Shown here: piece by piece, positions 1 to 12,926 of the stretch
How positions within the stretch are numbered: position 1 is the stretch's first letter
Layout of the letters: each line of letters starts with the position of its first letter
Origin: Crotophaga sulcirostris
Lineage: Eukaryota > Chordata > Aves > Cuculiformes > Crotophagidae
Direction: 5' to 3'
DNA length: 64,000 nucleotides
NCBI GenBank assembly: GCA_013397455.1
Contig: VYZB01000241.1
Coordinates: 35,057 to 99,056, forward strand
Translations under genes and position numbers: made by a program
The notes under the pieces: model-generated
What the model saw: the letters and a program-made list of their open reading frames with translations, nothing else
What the model was told of the DNA's origin: nothing
The model's database searches: none

Positions 1-1501
1 TGATAAAAATGAAAAGTTTTGGGACAAGCTATTGAAATTATATTACTTTGCATAGGAAAAGATTTCTTCCCTGACCCCAGGAAGTAATCATTGTATATTA
101 CAAAGCATGAGACCAGATTCTTATAGCTTCTGTTATTGCAAATGTTATTCATACTCATAAAATTATATAGACCTTTTTAAAATTTAGCTATCCAGTGAGT
201 CAAGTGTTTGATAACAATAGTGATGCATTCCTTTTCCTGTTACATGAAACAGAACAATTTTTTATTATTATTTTAGCTAAATATTTTCTTCCACTATAGA
301 TCCTATACAAGTAAAAATATAGATTAAATCCATGTGATTTGATGTCATAAAAGCTTGATATGAAAGATCATCCTTTTATCCTTTATAATCTTCAGCTACT
401 ACCCCATCAAATAAAGCTCTGCATTTTGAAGTCTTTGTTTGAAGCAGCATCACACCATTAGTTTGTTACTATACAGACCATCAAACAACACATGCATTTA
501 GGTAAAATAGAATGCAATTAAGGGCACAAATTATCATTGTGCTCTATATGGGGGTCAAGCAGAATGTTGCAATCTAGTTACCCATTAATGTACACCAAAT
601 GCTTCTGTTGTTCTATCTTTAAGAACTTTTACTGTTTGAAAAGCAGTTAAGGTAGTCTTAATAGAATTTGCTTTTCATTTGCTTCTGTTTTGAGCAGATG
701 ATATGAAAGATCAATGCTGGCTTTTAGTGATTTATTTTATAAGAACATTATGGAACTTAGAAGGAAAACAAAATATAATCAGGAAATCCATGATATAAAC
801 ATTTGATGACCTCAGATAAGTGCATAAAACCCAAACATGTTCAGCTTTTACAGAAGCTTATGCAAGGATTTTGATGGTCATCAGTGCAATTTTTTTTCAA
901 GTTAAGACTAACCATTTCCATTAAGCTTAAGGTTTTCCAGATAAGTTAGACTACCAGTCTGTAACTATGTGACACTTTTACCTTATTTTATTTTTGTAAA
1001 TGGGAAATTAATTTCATAGCAAATTGATTATTTTTTTGAAGATATGTCAGATTCTATGTTTACTCATTGCTTGAGAGCATCTGTTTGACATTAAAGGAAC
1101 TTAAAAACCCAAAGTGGTCACAAAACTTATTTTTCAAGAGTAGATTGGGAGAATCATTTATACTAGTTGGGTTTCTTTGGGTCACTTTTGTACAAGTGGT
1201 GCAATCAGCTTCCCTCAACATAACTTTAAATTATAAGTTGTTTTTTATATTTCCTCAGTTCTGTTATGCATTGCATTTTTTCTGTACTCTATGAAGCAGG
1301 CTGTAATGCAGTTATTGCAACCTCGGCTTGTTGCAGGACAGAAAGACAAAAATGTAGACTAATATTACCTTGTCCCAAATCCTTATTTTTTAAAGTCCTG
1401 GATTTCTATTTTAAGAGGTAAGACAGAATTTAACCAAATTTACTTGGGTTTTCTCAGAGCTGCTCTTTTGCAGGGAAAGAAGGGTTACAGTTAGAACAGC
1501 T
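1..1501. other. AT-rich non-coding sequence
   Basis: I see no gene here. The longest open frame is 75 codons, of low-complexity composition and matching no family I know. There are no convincing repeats before the CR1 tail that starts at 1502. Confidence 0.7.
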
Positions 1502-1600
1502 ATCATAGAATCATAGAATGGTTCAGGTTGCAAAGGACTTTAAAGATCATCTAGATCCAATTCCTCTGCCATGGGCAGGATCACCTTCCACTTGATCCGT
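1502..1600 (-). mobile_element. CR1 LINE 3'-end fragment
   Basis: The segment opens with the tandem ATCATAGAAT TCATAGAATGG motif, the reverse complement of the CR1 3' terminal repeat. It continues through text equivalent to 'GGTTGGAAAGGACCTTAAAGATCATCTAGTTCCAA', then the 'CTGCCATGGGCAGG' stretch, and similarity stops near 1600. Only the last ~100 bases of the element's 3' UTR remain and no coding part is left. CR1 elements are usually 5'-truncated, so a short tail is normal. The element reads on the minus strand. It lies about 280 bases from a larger CR1 tail in the same orientation, so it could be an independent insertion or a broken duplicate. Identification rests on remembered avian CR1 consensus, not on a search. 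Confidence 0.9.
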
Positions 1601-1869
1601 GGAAGTATACTGGTTTAGAAACTATATCTTACCACACCAACAAATGTATAATACCTAATCTTAATAACATTGAAGAAAAAAGTGCAGAGATGGTATAAAA
1701 AACAATTGAAGTATATTACAGGTGAGGAATGGAGGGAGGGAGGAAAAGAAACAGAAAATAGCTCATATTTTTTTCAGGGATTTAATTTTACATATTTGTG
1801 AGGGAAATACAAGCTAAAAGAATTTTGATGGGATAATGAAACTCATAAACGACTTAACAGGAAAAAATA

Positions 1870-1882
1870 TATATGCATATAT
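1870..1882. repeat. Possible CR1 target-site duplication, left copy
   Basis: The 13 bases TATATGCATATAT lie directly against the 3' end of the CR1 at 1883-2827. They recur exactly at 2827-2839, where CR1 similarity ends. Because the motif is AT-rich and partly palindromic, coincidence is possible. Confidence 0.45.
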
Positions 1883-2827
1883 CATATAATCATAGACTCA
1901 TAACGGTTTGGATTGGAAGGAACCTTAAAGATCACCTAGTTCCAAGTCCCCTGCCATAGGCAGGAGCATGTCCCACTGGCCCAGGCTGCTCAAGGCCCCA
2001 TCCAACCTGGACTTGAACACCTCCAGGGATGGAGCACCCACAGCTTCCCTGGGCAACATCTGCCAGTGCCTCACCACCCTCAACGTGAAGAATTTCTTCC
2101 TCATGTCTAATCTAAATCTTCCCCTTCTACTTTGAAGCCATTCCCCCTTGTCCTATCTCTACAGGCCCTTGTAAAAAGTCCCTCCCCAGTTTTCCTGCAG
2201 GCCCCCTTCAGGTACTGGAAGGCCGCCTAAAGTCTTCCAGACGTCTTCTCTTCTCCAGGCTGAACAACCCCAGCTTTCTCAGCCTGTCCGCATAGCAGAT
2301 GTGCTCCAGCCCTCTGATCATCTTTGAATCCCTTTTCTGGACTCTTTCCAAAAGTTCCATATCCTTCTTACGTTGGGGTTTCCAGAACTGGACACAATAC
2401 TTCAGATGAGGTCTCATGAGAGCAGAGTAAATGGGAGAATCCCCTCCCTTGCCCTGCTGGCCACGCTTCTTTTGATGCAGCCCAGGACACGTTTAGCCTT
2501 CTGGGCTGTGAGCGCAAACTGCCAGCTGGTGTCGAGCTTCTCATCAACCAGCATCCCCAAGCCCTTCTCCACAGAGCTGCTCTCAATCACATTGTCCCCC
2601 ATCCTCAACTGAAACCACGGTTTGCCCTGACCCTGGTGTAGGACCTTGTACCTTGCCTTGTTGAACCTGATGACATTCACACGTGCCCACATCTCCAGCT
2701 TGTCCAGTTACCTCTGGATGACATCCCATCCTTCTGGTGTGACAATTGCCTCACTCAGCTTGGTGTCATCTGCAAACTTGCTGAGAGTGCACTTGAACTC
2801 ACTGTCTATATTATCAATGAAAATATT
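1883..2827 (-). mobile_element. 5'-truncated CR1 LINE retrotransposon
   Basis: This is the 3' ~945 bases of a CR1 (chicken repeat 1) non-LTR retrotransposon on the minus strand. Read on the plus strand it starts with the degraded terminal repeat (CATATAATCATAGACTCATAA) and passes through the 3' UTR: 'CCTGCCATAGGCAGGAGCATG', 'CAGGCTGCTCAAGGCCCCATCC' and 'CCTTGTCCTATCTCTACAGGC'. It then enters the C-terminal part of the reverse-transcriptase ORF and stops near 2827, in the CR1 text that normally reads 'CACTGTCCATGTCATTGACAAAGATATTAAACAG'. The missing 5' portion is typical of LINE insertion. A 13-base direct repeat flanks the element. The coding part is disabled by a stop and a frameshift. Confidence 0.95.
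2208..2827 (-). pseudogene. CR1 reverse transcriptase C-terminal remnant
   Basis: This is the C-terminal region of the CR1 ORF2 protein (endonuclease plus reverse transcriptase), downstream of the RT catalytic palm, which is absent. Recognisable text includes [20 protein letters not shown], then [16 protein letters not shown], then [20 protein letters not shown] and RVQKR, then [10 protein letters not shown], all hallmarks of avian CR1. Two lesions are visible: a TAA stop at plus positions 2708-2710, where the family has a sense codon between 'QR' and 'LDKLE', and a frameshift near 2427 consistent with a one-base deletion inside the normal 'ILPLYSAL' text. After LEKRR the frame degrades again and ends early. 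It has no function in its present state and is a fossil of the host element at 1883-2827. Confidence 0.92.
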
Positions 2828-2839
2828 ATATGCATATAT
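2827..2839. repeat. Possible CR1 target-site duplication, right copy
   Basis: This is an exact copy of the 13 bases at 1870-1882, starting where CR1 similarity ends on the truncated 5' side of the element. Confidence 0.45.
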
Positions 2840-5800
2840 ACATGCCATGAATCTTTATACATACACATATATGAATGAAAAGATTAGTTAGCTAGACTTT
2901 TGAAATTATCTTTTTATGAAGAAATGTACACATGGTCAGATATACATGTATTATCAGACATGTTGAGTTGGAGCTCACTTTTAAAAGGGTGCATTTACAA
3001 AAAATAAAACTTTGCAAGGGCCTGATATTTCAGTCATTATCCAAGTCAAACACTTTGAGTTGGCATGGAGAATAAAATCTATTCCTCATTTGTAAAGCTG
3101 CCAAATTACAAGTCTCCTGTGTACACTTAAATGAACTGATGAGTAAAAAATTAAAGAAAACAGTATTTAACTATTTGCTTGTGTCATGCTCAGGGTGCAG
3201 CAGCAGAGTATGAAGATGAAACAGTGCAACACTCAACAAAATCTTTTGCTGGAGTTCAAAGGATGCAGAGTATATTGTACCTTTATTAGTTAGGTAGTAC
3301 GGAGATGACACAGAACATTACTGACACTTATTTGCCCACCATCAATTGTTTTAAAGCCTAGGAGTAAAATGAAAATTCCACTGAGGATTTGACAGATATG
3401 TTTGTGTGGATCCTTAGTCCACACTGACACTAAACAGCTCTTCAGTATCTCAGCTGCAGGTGAAGGGCAATATCATCAGTGTTTCCAGGTCAGATGCTGT
3501 TGAAAGCACTTGGTGACTTTTCATTTGATAAAACAATAATTCAGAGATGACTGAACATGTCTAGCTGATGAATACAGATCATATATTCTGCTTATCTCTG
3601 AGATAATCTTTCTGACTGAAGAGTACAATATTTATACTAAACCATATTTACCTTTTATGCCAATAAGATCTTGAAAATAGTGACCTTTATTTATTCTTAT
3701 TCCATGAACTTAGTCTTCAGTATTACTTTAGCAACAGATATTTGATTTTTCTTTTTATTTTTCTGCAATATGTATGCTTGCGAATCACTGGCTTTGACTT
3801 TCCAAATGTCTCCCTTTAAAAAAATGCAAGTATTCAAGTCACATTTCAGATGAGATAATTCATAGTCCTGGTCTCCTTGTAGCTGCTCATTCAATACCTA
3901 TATTAAAGCTGAGAGTGCTCTGACAAATTCTAGTTTGATTCACCAAAGTTTATACACAAAAGACATACACCAAGTACATACAAAGCATATATTCATTCAC
4001 CATCTTAAACTTGTATCAGTACTGTTCTTCTCCTGACAGCAATTTACTGTCTTCTAGTTAGTAGTTCTTTAAGAGTAAGCGACAGAAGAATCTATAATTA
4101 GTCTGGAGCTACAGAAGGTAGGGAGGAGAGAGCTAAGAGTGTCTCTGGACCATCTTCTGTACAACAGAAAGGATACCCACATGGAGCTGAGGAGGTGATA
4201 GCTGCTCTTTTAAGCCTTTCTCACAAATATCTAGAAGTTTGTTCTAAAATTAGCAGAAGGCTCATAATCTCACAAATATTTTTCAGTCCTCCCATTTCTT
4301 ATGGGGAGATTCAATACAATGAAGTTGAAGCCTTTATTCTTTATTTAAGATACAGTCTGATTTTACCATGTATCTTATTCCAAAGTGTATTCTCAAGACT
4401 ATAAAACTATGAGAAAAACAGATTCAGAGGAATATGAAAGTGGTCCTAATGTCTAGTGACAATAAAAAGATAGTACCACTAAACATTCCACAGTAAATGT
4501 TCCTAAGCTTGAAGAGGCTTCCTTCTTTTAAAAGGACCATCTACAGAACTATGTTCAAATATTCAAGAAGAGTATCAAGAACGAGCTAATGTGTGGGAAA
4601 CAATACATGTTTTGATGCAATTTTTCTTTAGAAAACTGAAATAATACATTCACACCTCTTCCTAACTTTCGTATTTCATTAGACATGTAAATAAATTTAA
4701 AAATTAAAAACCAGAAAAAAATTAAACCATATATTTCGTAAAAAAATCCAACTCACTCATATCCAATAAGAAATTTAAAAAATAGAAGTGTTTTACGGTG
4801 GAAGTGTCTTCAAATTAAAGGAAAACCTCAGCAAAGTAAGTAATTCAAAATGGATTATAATGTGTCTTTCTGTGTACACAAATTGGCCTATACTTTCATG
4901 GCTAAGTGAGTAGACAAAAGTGTTATCTCAGACACACAGCCTTTGCTAAGTGAAGTACCTTGGGCTGGACTTCTTGGTTTGTATTTCTCCTTGGTTTGAT
5001 CTTTCCCTTTATGTTCTTTCTGTTTCATTAACCTCTCTTTCTGGCTACCAAGCCTGTCAGAGTGAGACAGAGCAAAAAACTGGCAGTTAGGAAAAGTGGG
5101 CTGCACTTAGTCCTTTCTTTATTTCTTAAGACAATTCAGTCCATCAGATCCCTGCCTCTTTTGCTCCAGTAAAGAAAAGGTATTTGTTTATTATGAGTAA
5201 ATATTTTGTCAGTGATAAGTTTAGTAAATAAAGATAAAAGTAATATTCTTATTATCTGTTCTTTATACTTTTCTTTCTGTTTTCATTTTTTTTCTTTGCT
5301 CTCTTTACCCATAACTGTTTCAAGCCTTTGGCTTTCCCATGTTTTGTGAGAATTTATCTTTTGACAACAATGTAAGCTAACTATGAAATACTCTCACAAC
5401 TATTCAAAAATCAGCAATTATGACTTAAAGTGAGCAAATGACCTGAAGTACTGAAGTTATTTATTTGTGCAAGTATGAGGTGCATTTCAGACGTCACGAA
5501 CCACTGAGCGTTGGCATCTGTTGACTATTTAATGCAGAACAGGATGCGATTCATGCTGCAAATATATCAAGCAACAGGTAGAAGAATCTAGGTACTCCAA
5601 TCTACTCACACTTGATCTACTAAACTACTGGCACTCAGATTGAATGCTTGAATTGAATGACTTTGGAGACTGAATTATCTTTTCCATTTAGGAGCTCATC
5701 TACCTAACAATCTGCTATTAAAGCTGTTGAACATAGTGGTAAGGAGATGATTTAACTGGCATGATCCTCTCCAAGACTTCTAGCTCAGCATAGACTTAGT

Positions 5801-6868
5801 AAAATCATGTTTGACGCTACAGAAATAAAGTTGAAAGGCTAACCATGTTGTATTTTATTAATGATTGGTTGTTGGGAAAAAAAAATAATTCACTTCATAG
5901 TGCTGTTCTCAAAATCTAGCCAGACTATTCAATAGCAACTCACTATTTCAAAATAAGCTGTAATACTGTGCAACAGAGATAGACCTTGCTCGGTCACCTT
6001 CTCCAAATGAGGGATAAATGCCGTTAGGAGAATAAACTTTTCTATCAGCAGCATTTTAGTGTGTCTGATCTGTGAACTATAAATTTCAGTATCATTGATG
6101 TAGTGTCGTTCTTTTCCACAATAACTTAAATGTATTTATAAAAACAAGTGCTTGCTGTTTGTTTGTTGGTTCTTTCTAATGAATAACTAGTGGAAATGTG
6201 TATGAAAACAAACTTCCAAAGTCTAACAAACATTGGGCAAGACAAAATAAGAAAAAAGGCATTTTACTATATCCATAATTATTCTTGTTAAAGTAAAAAT
6301 ATTCATTACTTTTAGCTTGTTAATCAACAGGTCACCAATTTCAGATAATGATCAAATAGACTTACTTCACTGCATCCAGCTGCATTTCTTGTTTACAGAG
6401 ATGAATGTTACATGGTGGAGTAAACAATGACACCCAGTGGCCATATTACTCAAGTCCTTTTTATGCTGTTTTGGATTTTCTCAGCACAACTATTTCTGTT
6501 TTTTTCAGATGTGTTAACATTGCTACTGTTTTGATTTGGTTTTATTTTTTCGGGTCTGTGTCCCGTCCCCACCCCCAAGTGCCAGCAACACGACAGCTGT
6601 GTTTTCTTTGGAGAAAATAGAAGTACCAGGTTTGACACAACAGAGTTCCATCCCTCTAGCAAGAGAAATGATGACTAGTTCACCAATGACAAGAGTCATA
6701 CATGCAAATATAGACAAACCATGCTTGTTCAAGAAACTGACTGTCAAAAAATATTGGAGTACAAGATTTACTAGATTGGCCTAAGCATGATAGATAGTGG
6801 ACATTTGTGCTCTTTTCCAGAGGATGAAAGCTGTCATATTTTTCTGTGTCAATATATTAGCCTTAAGG
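2840..6868. other. AT-rich non-coding sequence
   Basis: No recognisable gene or dispersed repeat. Open frames are at most 82 codons and none resembles a known domain. The composition is uniform apart from homopolymer A and T runs. Confidence 0.65.
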
Positions 6869-6895
6869 AAACAAAACAAAACAAAACAAAAATAA
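6869..6895. repeat. (AAAAC)n simple repeat
   Basis: About five units of AAAAC run from 6869 and decay into A-rich sequence (AATAAAACCAAAACTAAAC). This is a short low-complexity tract. Confidence 0.85.
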
Positions 6896-8455
6896 AACCA
6901 AAACTAAACAAGAAATCCGAATACTACCACCAGCACCCCTGCCCACGGATGTACAAAAAAACTCAAACCAAATAATACCAAAATGGAGCCTGTGTTAAGG
7001 ATAAAAAGGATTTTAATGAGTTATAGTTTATCAGGAGATATGGGATATCTGACTCCATTTCAGAGCAGCTGACTTTAATGAAATTTGCTAAAAGATGCAG
7101 ATCTGGAATGTGTTGTCTGGTTCTAACTTGCTTATAATAAAACCACATATTTTTTTGCTTCTGACTTCTGCGGTGCATCAATCACTGCATGATCTCTTGG
7201 AACAAAGCTAGTATGTCATTTCTGTCATAAGCTGAACTCATGTCTGATCTTGTTGTAGGCATTGTCATTGATCTGGAAATAATGAAGCAATTTTTTGAAT
7301 AAAATTTACTTCATAAAATACTGATTTTCTGAATTATACAATTGTAAACTGGGCTTTCCTCTTCCTCTGCCGTTAATTCTTTCTCTACCTGAAACCGCCA
7401 TATAGGCATCCCAAGACAGCAAAGCAATAAGATGAATATGAAAATTATGTTCCACCTTAACGATCAGGAAAAGTAATGTTTCTAATGCTCCTAATAGCAG
7501 ATGTAAGCCAGTATCATGATGCATAGACCAAAAGGCTTCAGCAAGAACTAAACAATGTCATGTGGAATTGTCAGTGAAAGGTTCAACTAGGATGATGACA
7601 TTGTAAGGCATTTTGCAAGCAACAGCAGAACTTCATGCCTGAGGAGCACAGAGAAGATTGCGCTGGTTGCTGCTGATGGGAAGGTAAAGAACTACTTCAA
7701 CAGGTGGTAGATGAGAAAGTCACAATAGAAAGTAGACCTAGTAATTCCTAAGAGGCAATGAAGAACTTCTGATAAAGAAGCCTCTTATAGACACTGCAAG
7801 GAGTTAGTATCACTGGCAAAGATCATGGCTGGTCTGTGCAACCGATCCCCAGTGTACAATTCATGTGTCATTCTAAATACAATAAAATTAAATAAAAAAA
7901 TAACTATATGTACATGTGAGTTGGTATGGAGGGACAAATTGTAGCTTATGGGTATTTGTAGTATAAATAATAAATTAATATTAGCCAGTAAAACTTCCTG
8001 ATACTTTAGTATAATACATTTCCTCTCAACTACTTTGTACCTATATCTCAAAGTCTGTTTTCAAACTGACTCTATCATACCAAATTAATCTAGGTAATTC
8101 CAATATCATTCTCTGTTTTGACAACATGTATTTCATGGAGTTTGTGTTGACTGCCAAATTTTCCCAGAGATAGGGCATCTAAAATGCCCTCTATCATGTA
8201 CTTTGTCCAGCCATGAGTCTAAAGAAATATGATAGGTTACCATGATTTATAAAAAAACCACATTAGATTCCAAGGTAATAGAAGCAACATAGTTGCTAAT
8301 TATTGAAAATGGTAAAAGGGAAGAAAGACTAAGATCTCCAATTCATGCTGTGTAACTGTCCCAGTGAGATGATTCCCGTGTTCTTATGAATATATGTAAA
8401 CTCATTATTAATGATGTCTGCTGAAAGAGCTATGGTGACATTTCTATTGAGAATT
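6896..8455. other. Non-coding sequence
   Basis: No gene recognised. The part at about 7600-7860 is less AT-rich than its surroundings and reads a little like decayed coding or repeat sequence, but no frame stays open and I cannot name a source. Confidence 0.6.
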
Positions 8456-8705
8456 ATGATCACAGAACTCTTCAAGCTGTGAAGAGACCTCAGAGGGTAT
8501 CTAGTCCAACACCCTACTCAAAGCAGGGCCAGCTCAGACACCAAGTTGCTCAGGGTTTGGACAGGTCGGGGCTTGAAACTGTGCAGGGACAGAGCTGGCA
8601 CACTCAAAGCAACCTGCTCCGCTGCCTCACTGTCCTCATGGGGAAACAGTTTCTCTTTCTACCCTGTCTGAAACTCTTACTTGAGTTTATGTCTATATCC
8701 CAAAT
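8456..8705 (-). mobile_element. CR1 LINE 3' UTR fragment, second tail type
   Basis: The plus-strand text reads GATCACAGAACTCTT...GAAGAGACCTCAGAGG, then 'TCTAGTCCAACACCCTACTCAAAGCAGGGCCAGCTCAGA', 'GTTGCTCAGGGTTTGGACAGG', and later 'CTGCCTCACTGTCCTCATGGGGAAACAG' and 'GAGTTTATGTCTAT'. This follows the reverse complement of a CR1 3' end whose tail differs from that of the copies at 1.5 and 1.9 kb, so it belongs to another CR1 subfamily. Only about 250 bases of 3' UTR and the very end of the ORF region remain. The 83-codon open frame over this segment on the plus strand is antisense to the element and is not a gene. Confidence 0.88.
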
Positions 8706-11700
8706 AATACCGTGGGCTGATAAAGGATGATCATACTCCAATTCAAATCAGAGAAAAAATTATTATTTGTTCCAATAAGAATGTCATATTTCCCTTTTGC
8801 TTGTTTTCATTAGTGTGATTTCCTGTTCCATATCAAGAGCAGATCTCCACAGCCACAGTCTTCCTCAGAATGAAAATGAGTCAGATATGACTGAATTCAT
8901 ATGCCATTGTCTTTGTTTGTTCTGCTTTCTTTACAGTCTACTTCTACAAATTAGACACAAAAATACTTATGACAATAAAGACCCGGGAATTCCAGATCTT
9001 CAGATTCATTAAACTGTATCTCTTGTGGGATACATTGGACAAGATTCTCATTTAAAAAGCAAGTGAAATAAAACTGTCAGTTCTGTTCAATAAGAAACAA
9101 ATAAAGATCAGCAATAATGACAGCAATAAAAAGTAATCAGAACGGCAACAGCAACTGTCTTTTCATGGTGTGCTTGTGAGACATTGTACAGAGCATTTCT
9201 GAAAAAAATCCAAACAAAAAAACCCTGAAAAGAACCCAGCCAAACCCAATACTAGAAACAAGTAAACAAGTTAACTATAAACTTCTTTCCTTCCCAGGTC
9301 GCCTAAGGGATTTGTGAAAATTATCACTGCTACAATTGTCACCCACGCTTACCTTTCCTCAGTTAGAAAATACAGCTGAGACCTTCATCTCTCTGTGTCG
9401 CCCTTCCACTCATGCCATCTGCTGATTTAACTATAGTATCACCCAGATGTATCCTCTGCAACTGGGCACAATGACTTTCATTCTGGGAGTAAGAGAAAGA
9501 CTTTTCTCTCACAACGATGACACTTTTCAACAGGCTGTTATTTACCTTTTAATAGCCTACAGCTGCAATTAAATAATAACTTTTTTTTTTCCACAGGAAC
9601 TCGTATATATGTATCAGTGCACATTTAATATTTCTTTTAATGCATGTAGTTTTATTTTATTCGTCTGAACAAGCAAAAAGATGGAAATGTCACTGCTGAC
9701 TTTTCCCCTTCTCTTTCTTCTTATGATTCCTTTTTCTCACTGGCCAAATATCCCTCAGAATCTCTTATAGTCAACATTGTTGCCAGCAAAAGGGACAACT
9801 CTGAGGTTGAAAACAAAAAAGAAAACAATATTTTCATGAGATATTGTGAGGGAAAACCAAAAGGCAGAGGCTTCCACGTAAGTGGTGGGGGCTTCTCTGC
9901 AAAGGCTAGTGTAGTGTACTTGAGGTGTTTAATAAAAACACTAAGAAAGCATGAGGGCAGCATGAAAAGATATGTGTGTCTAAGAACTCTGTGTTTATCA
10001 CCACTCCCAGCTGGATCCTCCAGCCAAACCAAATTTGGGAAGTACATGTTTTAGCTTCAATAGTGAGTCATATGATAATGATTATTTTCTTATTACTCAA
10101 AACTTGGAAGCTGTGAAGACACAGGATAAACAAGAGGTAGTGATTTTCTTTGCTGCAAGGGAATGTCACAACTTTTGATACAGTGCTTTCTCAGAAATAT
10201 AAATCTTGATGTTATCAAACTTCAGAAAATGCAGGAATAACTAGGAAGTGAATTCTAAAGTTATCTGGAGTATTAGTTTTTATTCTTTTTTTATTTGTTT
10301 GTCTACCTATGGTGGCCACCATTTTTCTCTTCATTGGCACAATTAGTGTACATGTGATACCTGCACTTCTACAACCTGGCCATTACAACATCAACCTAAA
10401 CAACCTACATCAACCTGACAGATGTGTCACCACCTCTTCTCCTTTTAAATGAGAAAAATTTAAGAATTATTTTTCCTCCAATAATGTGATCTGTTTCCTT
10501 CCGTCATATTTTGCTTTAAAAAGGTCCTATAAGATAAAGTCAGTTTATAGCTGCTGGGCTTGAAATTCATATCGCATTGAATTCTAATATCTTTTTTTCT
10601 GCTAATTTTTTAACTATGGTTCTAAAAGAAATTTAAATGAATTTCTCAAATATGTTAATTAATTTCATTTTTCAAAAAGTTTTGGATAACCAGGAGGAGA
10701 CTGAAGTTTCTGAGTTCTGGAAAGTCACCTCTTTTAAAACAGACCAGGATCTGATATCGCAAAAAAATGAAGTATGCAAATAAGGGATCATTTTGGAAAA
10801 TGTGGGCTATAACCATTCTCAATCAGTAAAATGTAGATAATGATTTTTGTCACGCTACAAGGATGATGTGAAAATTAATCAGTTAACAAGGACAAGATAA
10901 TGATTTTGTCAGTTAAGCATTATGAAGTATTGACATTATTTTGCCTGTAAAACTTTTCAGTAAGATCCTTATTCATTATCTTGAAACAGAAGATGAATTT
11001 TTTTGAGATAATAAATTTAGGAGAATCTCTCTAGTGCTTCATTGGACTTTCTTAGTTGAGTCCCTCCCCTCTTGGCTAGGAGGAGTTGCACTATCTTTGA
11101 TAAGTTAAAGCAAACTTTTCAAAAGGATTTGTTAAGGAAACTTTAGTGCCAATGAGATCAGTAGACATATTGGCCCCATCAGCTTTAAATGTAGATCAAG
11201 AATGAACACTTCTGGAAATATCATTCTGACTAATTTTCAGGCTGATTTTAAAATTTAAAAAGTCTGTTGGTTGTTTCTTCATTGGTTTCCCTTCCCCTGC
11301 CTCCAAGTTATGTAATTCTATGAACTATAAGATGGAAGAAAATACCAATTTATAGGGGTCCTACAGGCACAGATACCTGTATGTGCAAATATGTATATAA
11401 GTTTGCATAGCAATATATGTGTAAGTCTGTGATTTTACTCACAACCCCACACATACACTCACACTTACATGCTAGAAACTTTCTCAGTCCCTTCCTCATC
11501 ACCCTTTGTTCAGTTTTAGATATACATTGTGGCAGCAATGAAGTAGAAAGTATGCAATAGTTCATCTGAGAGAAATAAGGCCTAGTTTTCAATCCTTGCT
11601 TCACGAGTTGAAATTCTTAAATGTTAAGCAGGAACTAACACTCATTTCTCTCTAGCTTAGCAAATACTGTAAGTTCTGTATGCTAGAGTCTCTGTAGATC

Positions 11701-12870
11701 AGTGGATATGTTAAAGTTGCGAATTTAAAGCCTTCTCAGAGACAACGACAAACAGGACATAGGTCTCCTGTACTTCAACCATATGAAGTAAAGACAAGAC
11801 AGGGATATTTTCTTAAAGTCTGATGCAGTCACATGAAGTCCAGGATCAAACCTTGAACTGTGAATACTGAACTGGAGAAAGACATTTAATTTTTCCGAAA
11901 CCAGGAGTCTACAATAAAGAAACTCGGGTAACCTGTAAATACCCAAGTGCCACTAGGTAATTGTAAAAGGACCTAACTTCCCTGGTAGGTACTCTGTTGT
12001 CCTTAACCATCTAATAAAACACTTCAAGAAGACTGACCTGTAAAAACACCTCTGCAAGTGCTCAGACAAAGCCCCTGTAGCTCTGATGATCCTGCTTTAT
12101 AAGGCAACTGCTGCCTTCTCCCATGTAGCGATTCTGAAATCCTTGAAGCACAACTCTTAATTGAGGATCCTTATGTCACTCCCTGAAAAGGACTTTAGTC
12201 AATCACTGATCCTCACCATTTGCTTCTAGGTATTTAAGCAACTCCCTGCTCAGCAATTTGGCTCCCATGGATTCAAGTTTTGGTCATTATTCTCTCCATT
12301 CATTGCAGCCTGTTTATCCATCTCAAGCTAGGCAGCAAGTCATTTAAAAGTTAATCAGTGCAGTGCTCAGCATTTCAATAGCTGTCTTCTTTTATGTGTC
12401 TAGACATTAGTTGAGGAAAACAAATCAAAGAAATGAGCTATATAGTTGCTGTCTGAAACCTCATACCTCATCCCTTCTGAATTTCAGAAACGGTTCATTG
12501 GGAAGCTTGTGTTCCAGACCTTAAGTTTATTCTGAGTAAAATGCAAAACCAAGAGATCTTTTTCATGCAGTTCGCAGCAATACCAGTCTCAGTAGGAGAG
12601 CTGAATTTGTAAATTTTCCGTCACTCACAACAGGAACTGAGAACTGCTGTATGTAGGCCCTTGCTCTTAGGTAACTTATTAAACTGGAACTCTAAACATT
12701 TGCTTAATTCTAATCAATAAGTAGATGTGAGCATCATTTGACTTATTTTTAAACAAAAGCACATGCTTCTATGTCTAGCAGGGAGTGTTAAAGAGAAAAC
12801 AAGCTCTAGAATTTTCGACTCCGTTTTTTTTGACTACGTCTCATTCTGAGAAAGAATGCTGCTTTATAGC
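8706..12870. other. AT-rich non-coding sequence
   Basis: No gene or recognised repeat. The longest open frame is 108 codons on the minus strand at 9721-10047. It has no family resemblance and sits in T-rich sequence, so I treat it as chance. Confidence 0.65.
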
Positions 12871-12926
12871 ATCGTTTAATATATATATCGTTTAATATAT
12901 ATCGTTTAATATTTAGATATTAAACC
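12871..12926. repeat. ATCGTTTAATATAT tandem repeat with terminal hairpin
   Basis: ATCGTTTAAT occurs at 12871, 12887 and 12901, separated by variable (AT)n, which gives 16- and 14-base periods. The last copy continues TTTAATATTTAGATATTAAA, a short inverted repeat. This is a local slippage repeat. Confidence 0.85.

Noticed and set aside
2373..2612. Plus-strand frames over the CR1 at 1.9-2.8 kb
   Set aside because: They are antisense shadows of the CR1 coding remnant.
7600..7900. Possible processed pseudogene ending in an A/T-rich AATAAA-containing stretch
   Set aside because: No frame stays open, there is no parental gene I can name, no clean poly(A) and no target-site duplication.
8479..8730. 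83-codon plus-strand frame
   Set aside because: It lies over the antisense strand of a CR1 3' UTR, so the frame is incidental.
9721..10047. 108-codon minus-strand frame
   Set aside because: T-rich DNA, no motif, and no supporting splice or promoter context.
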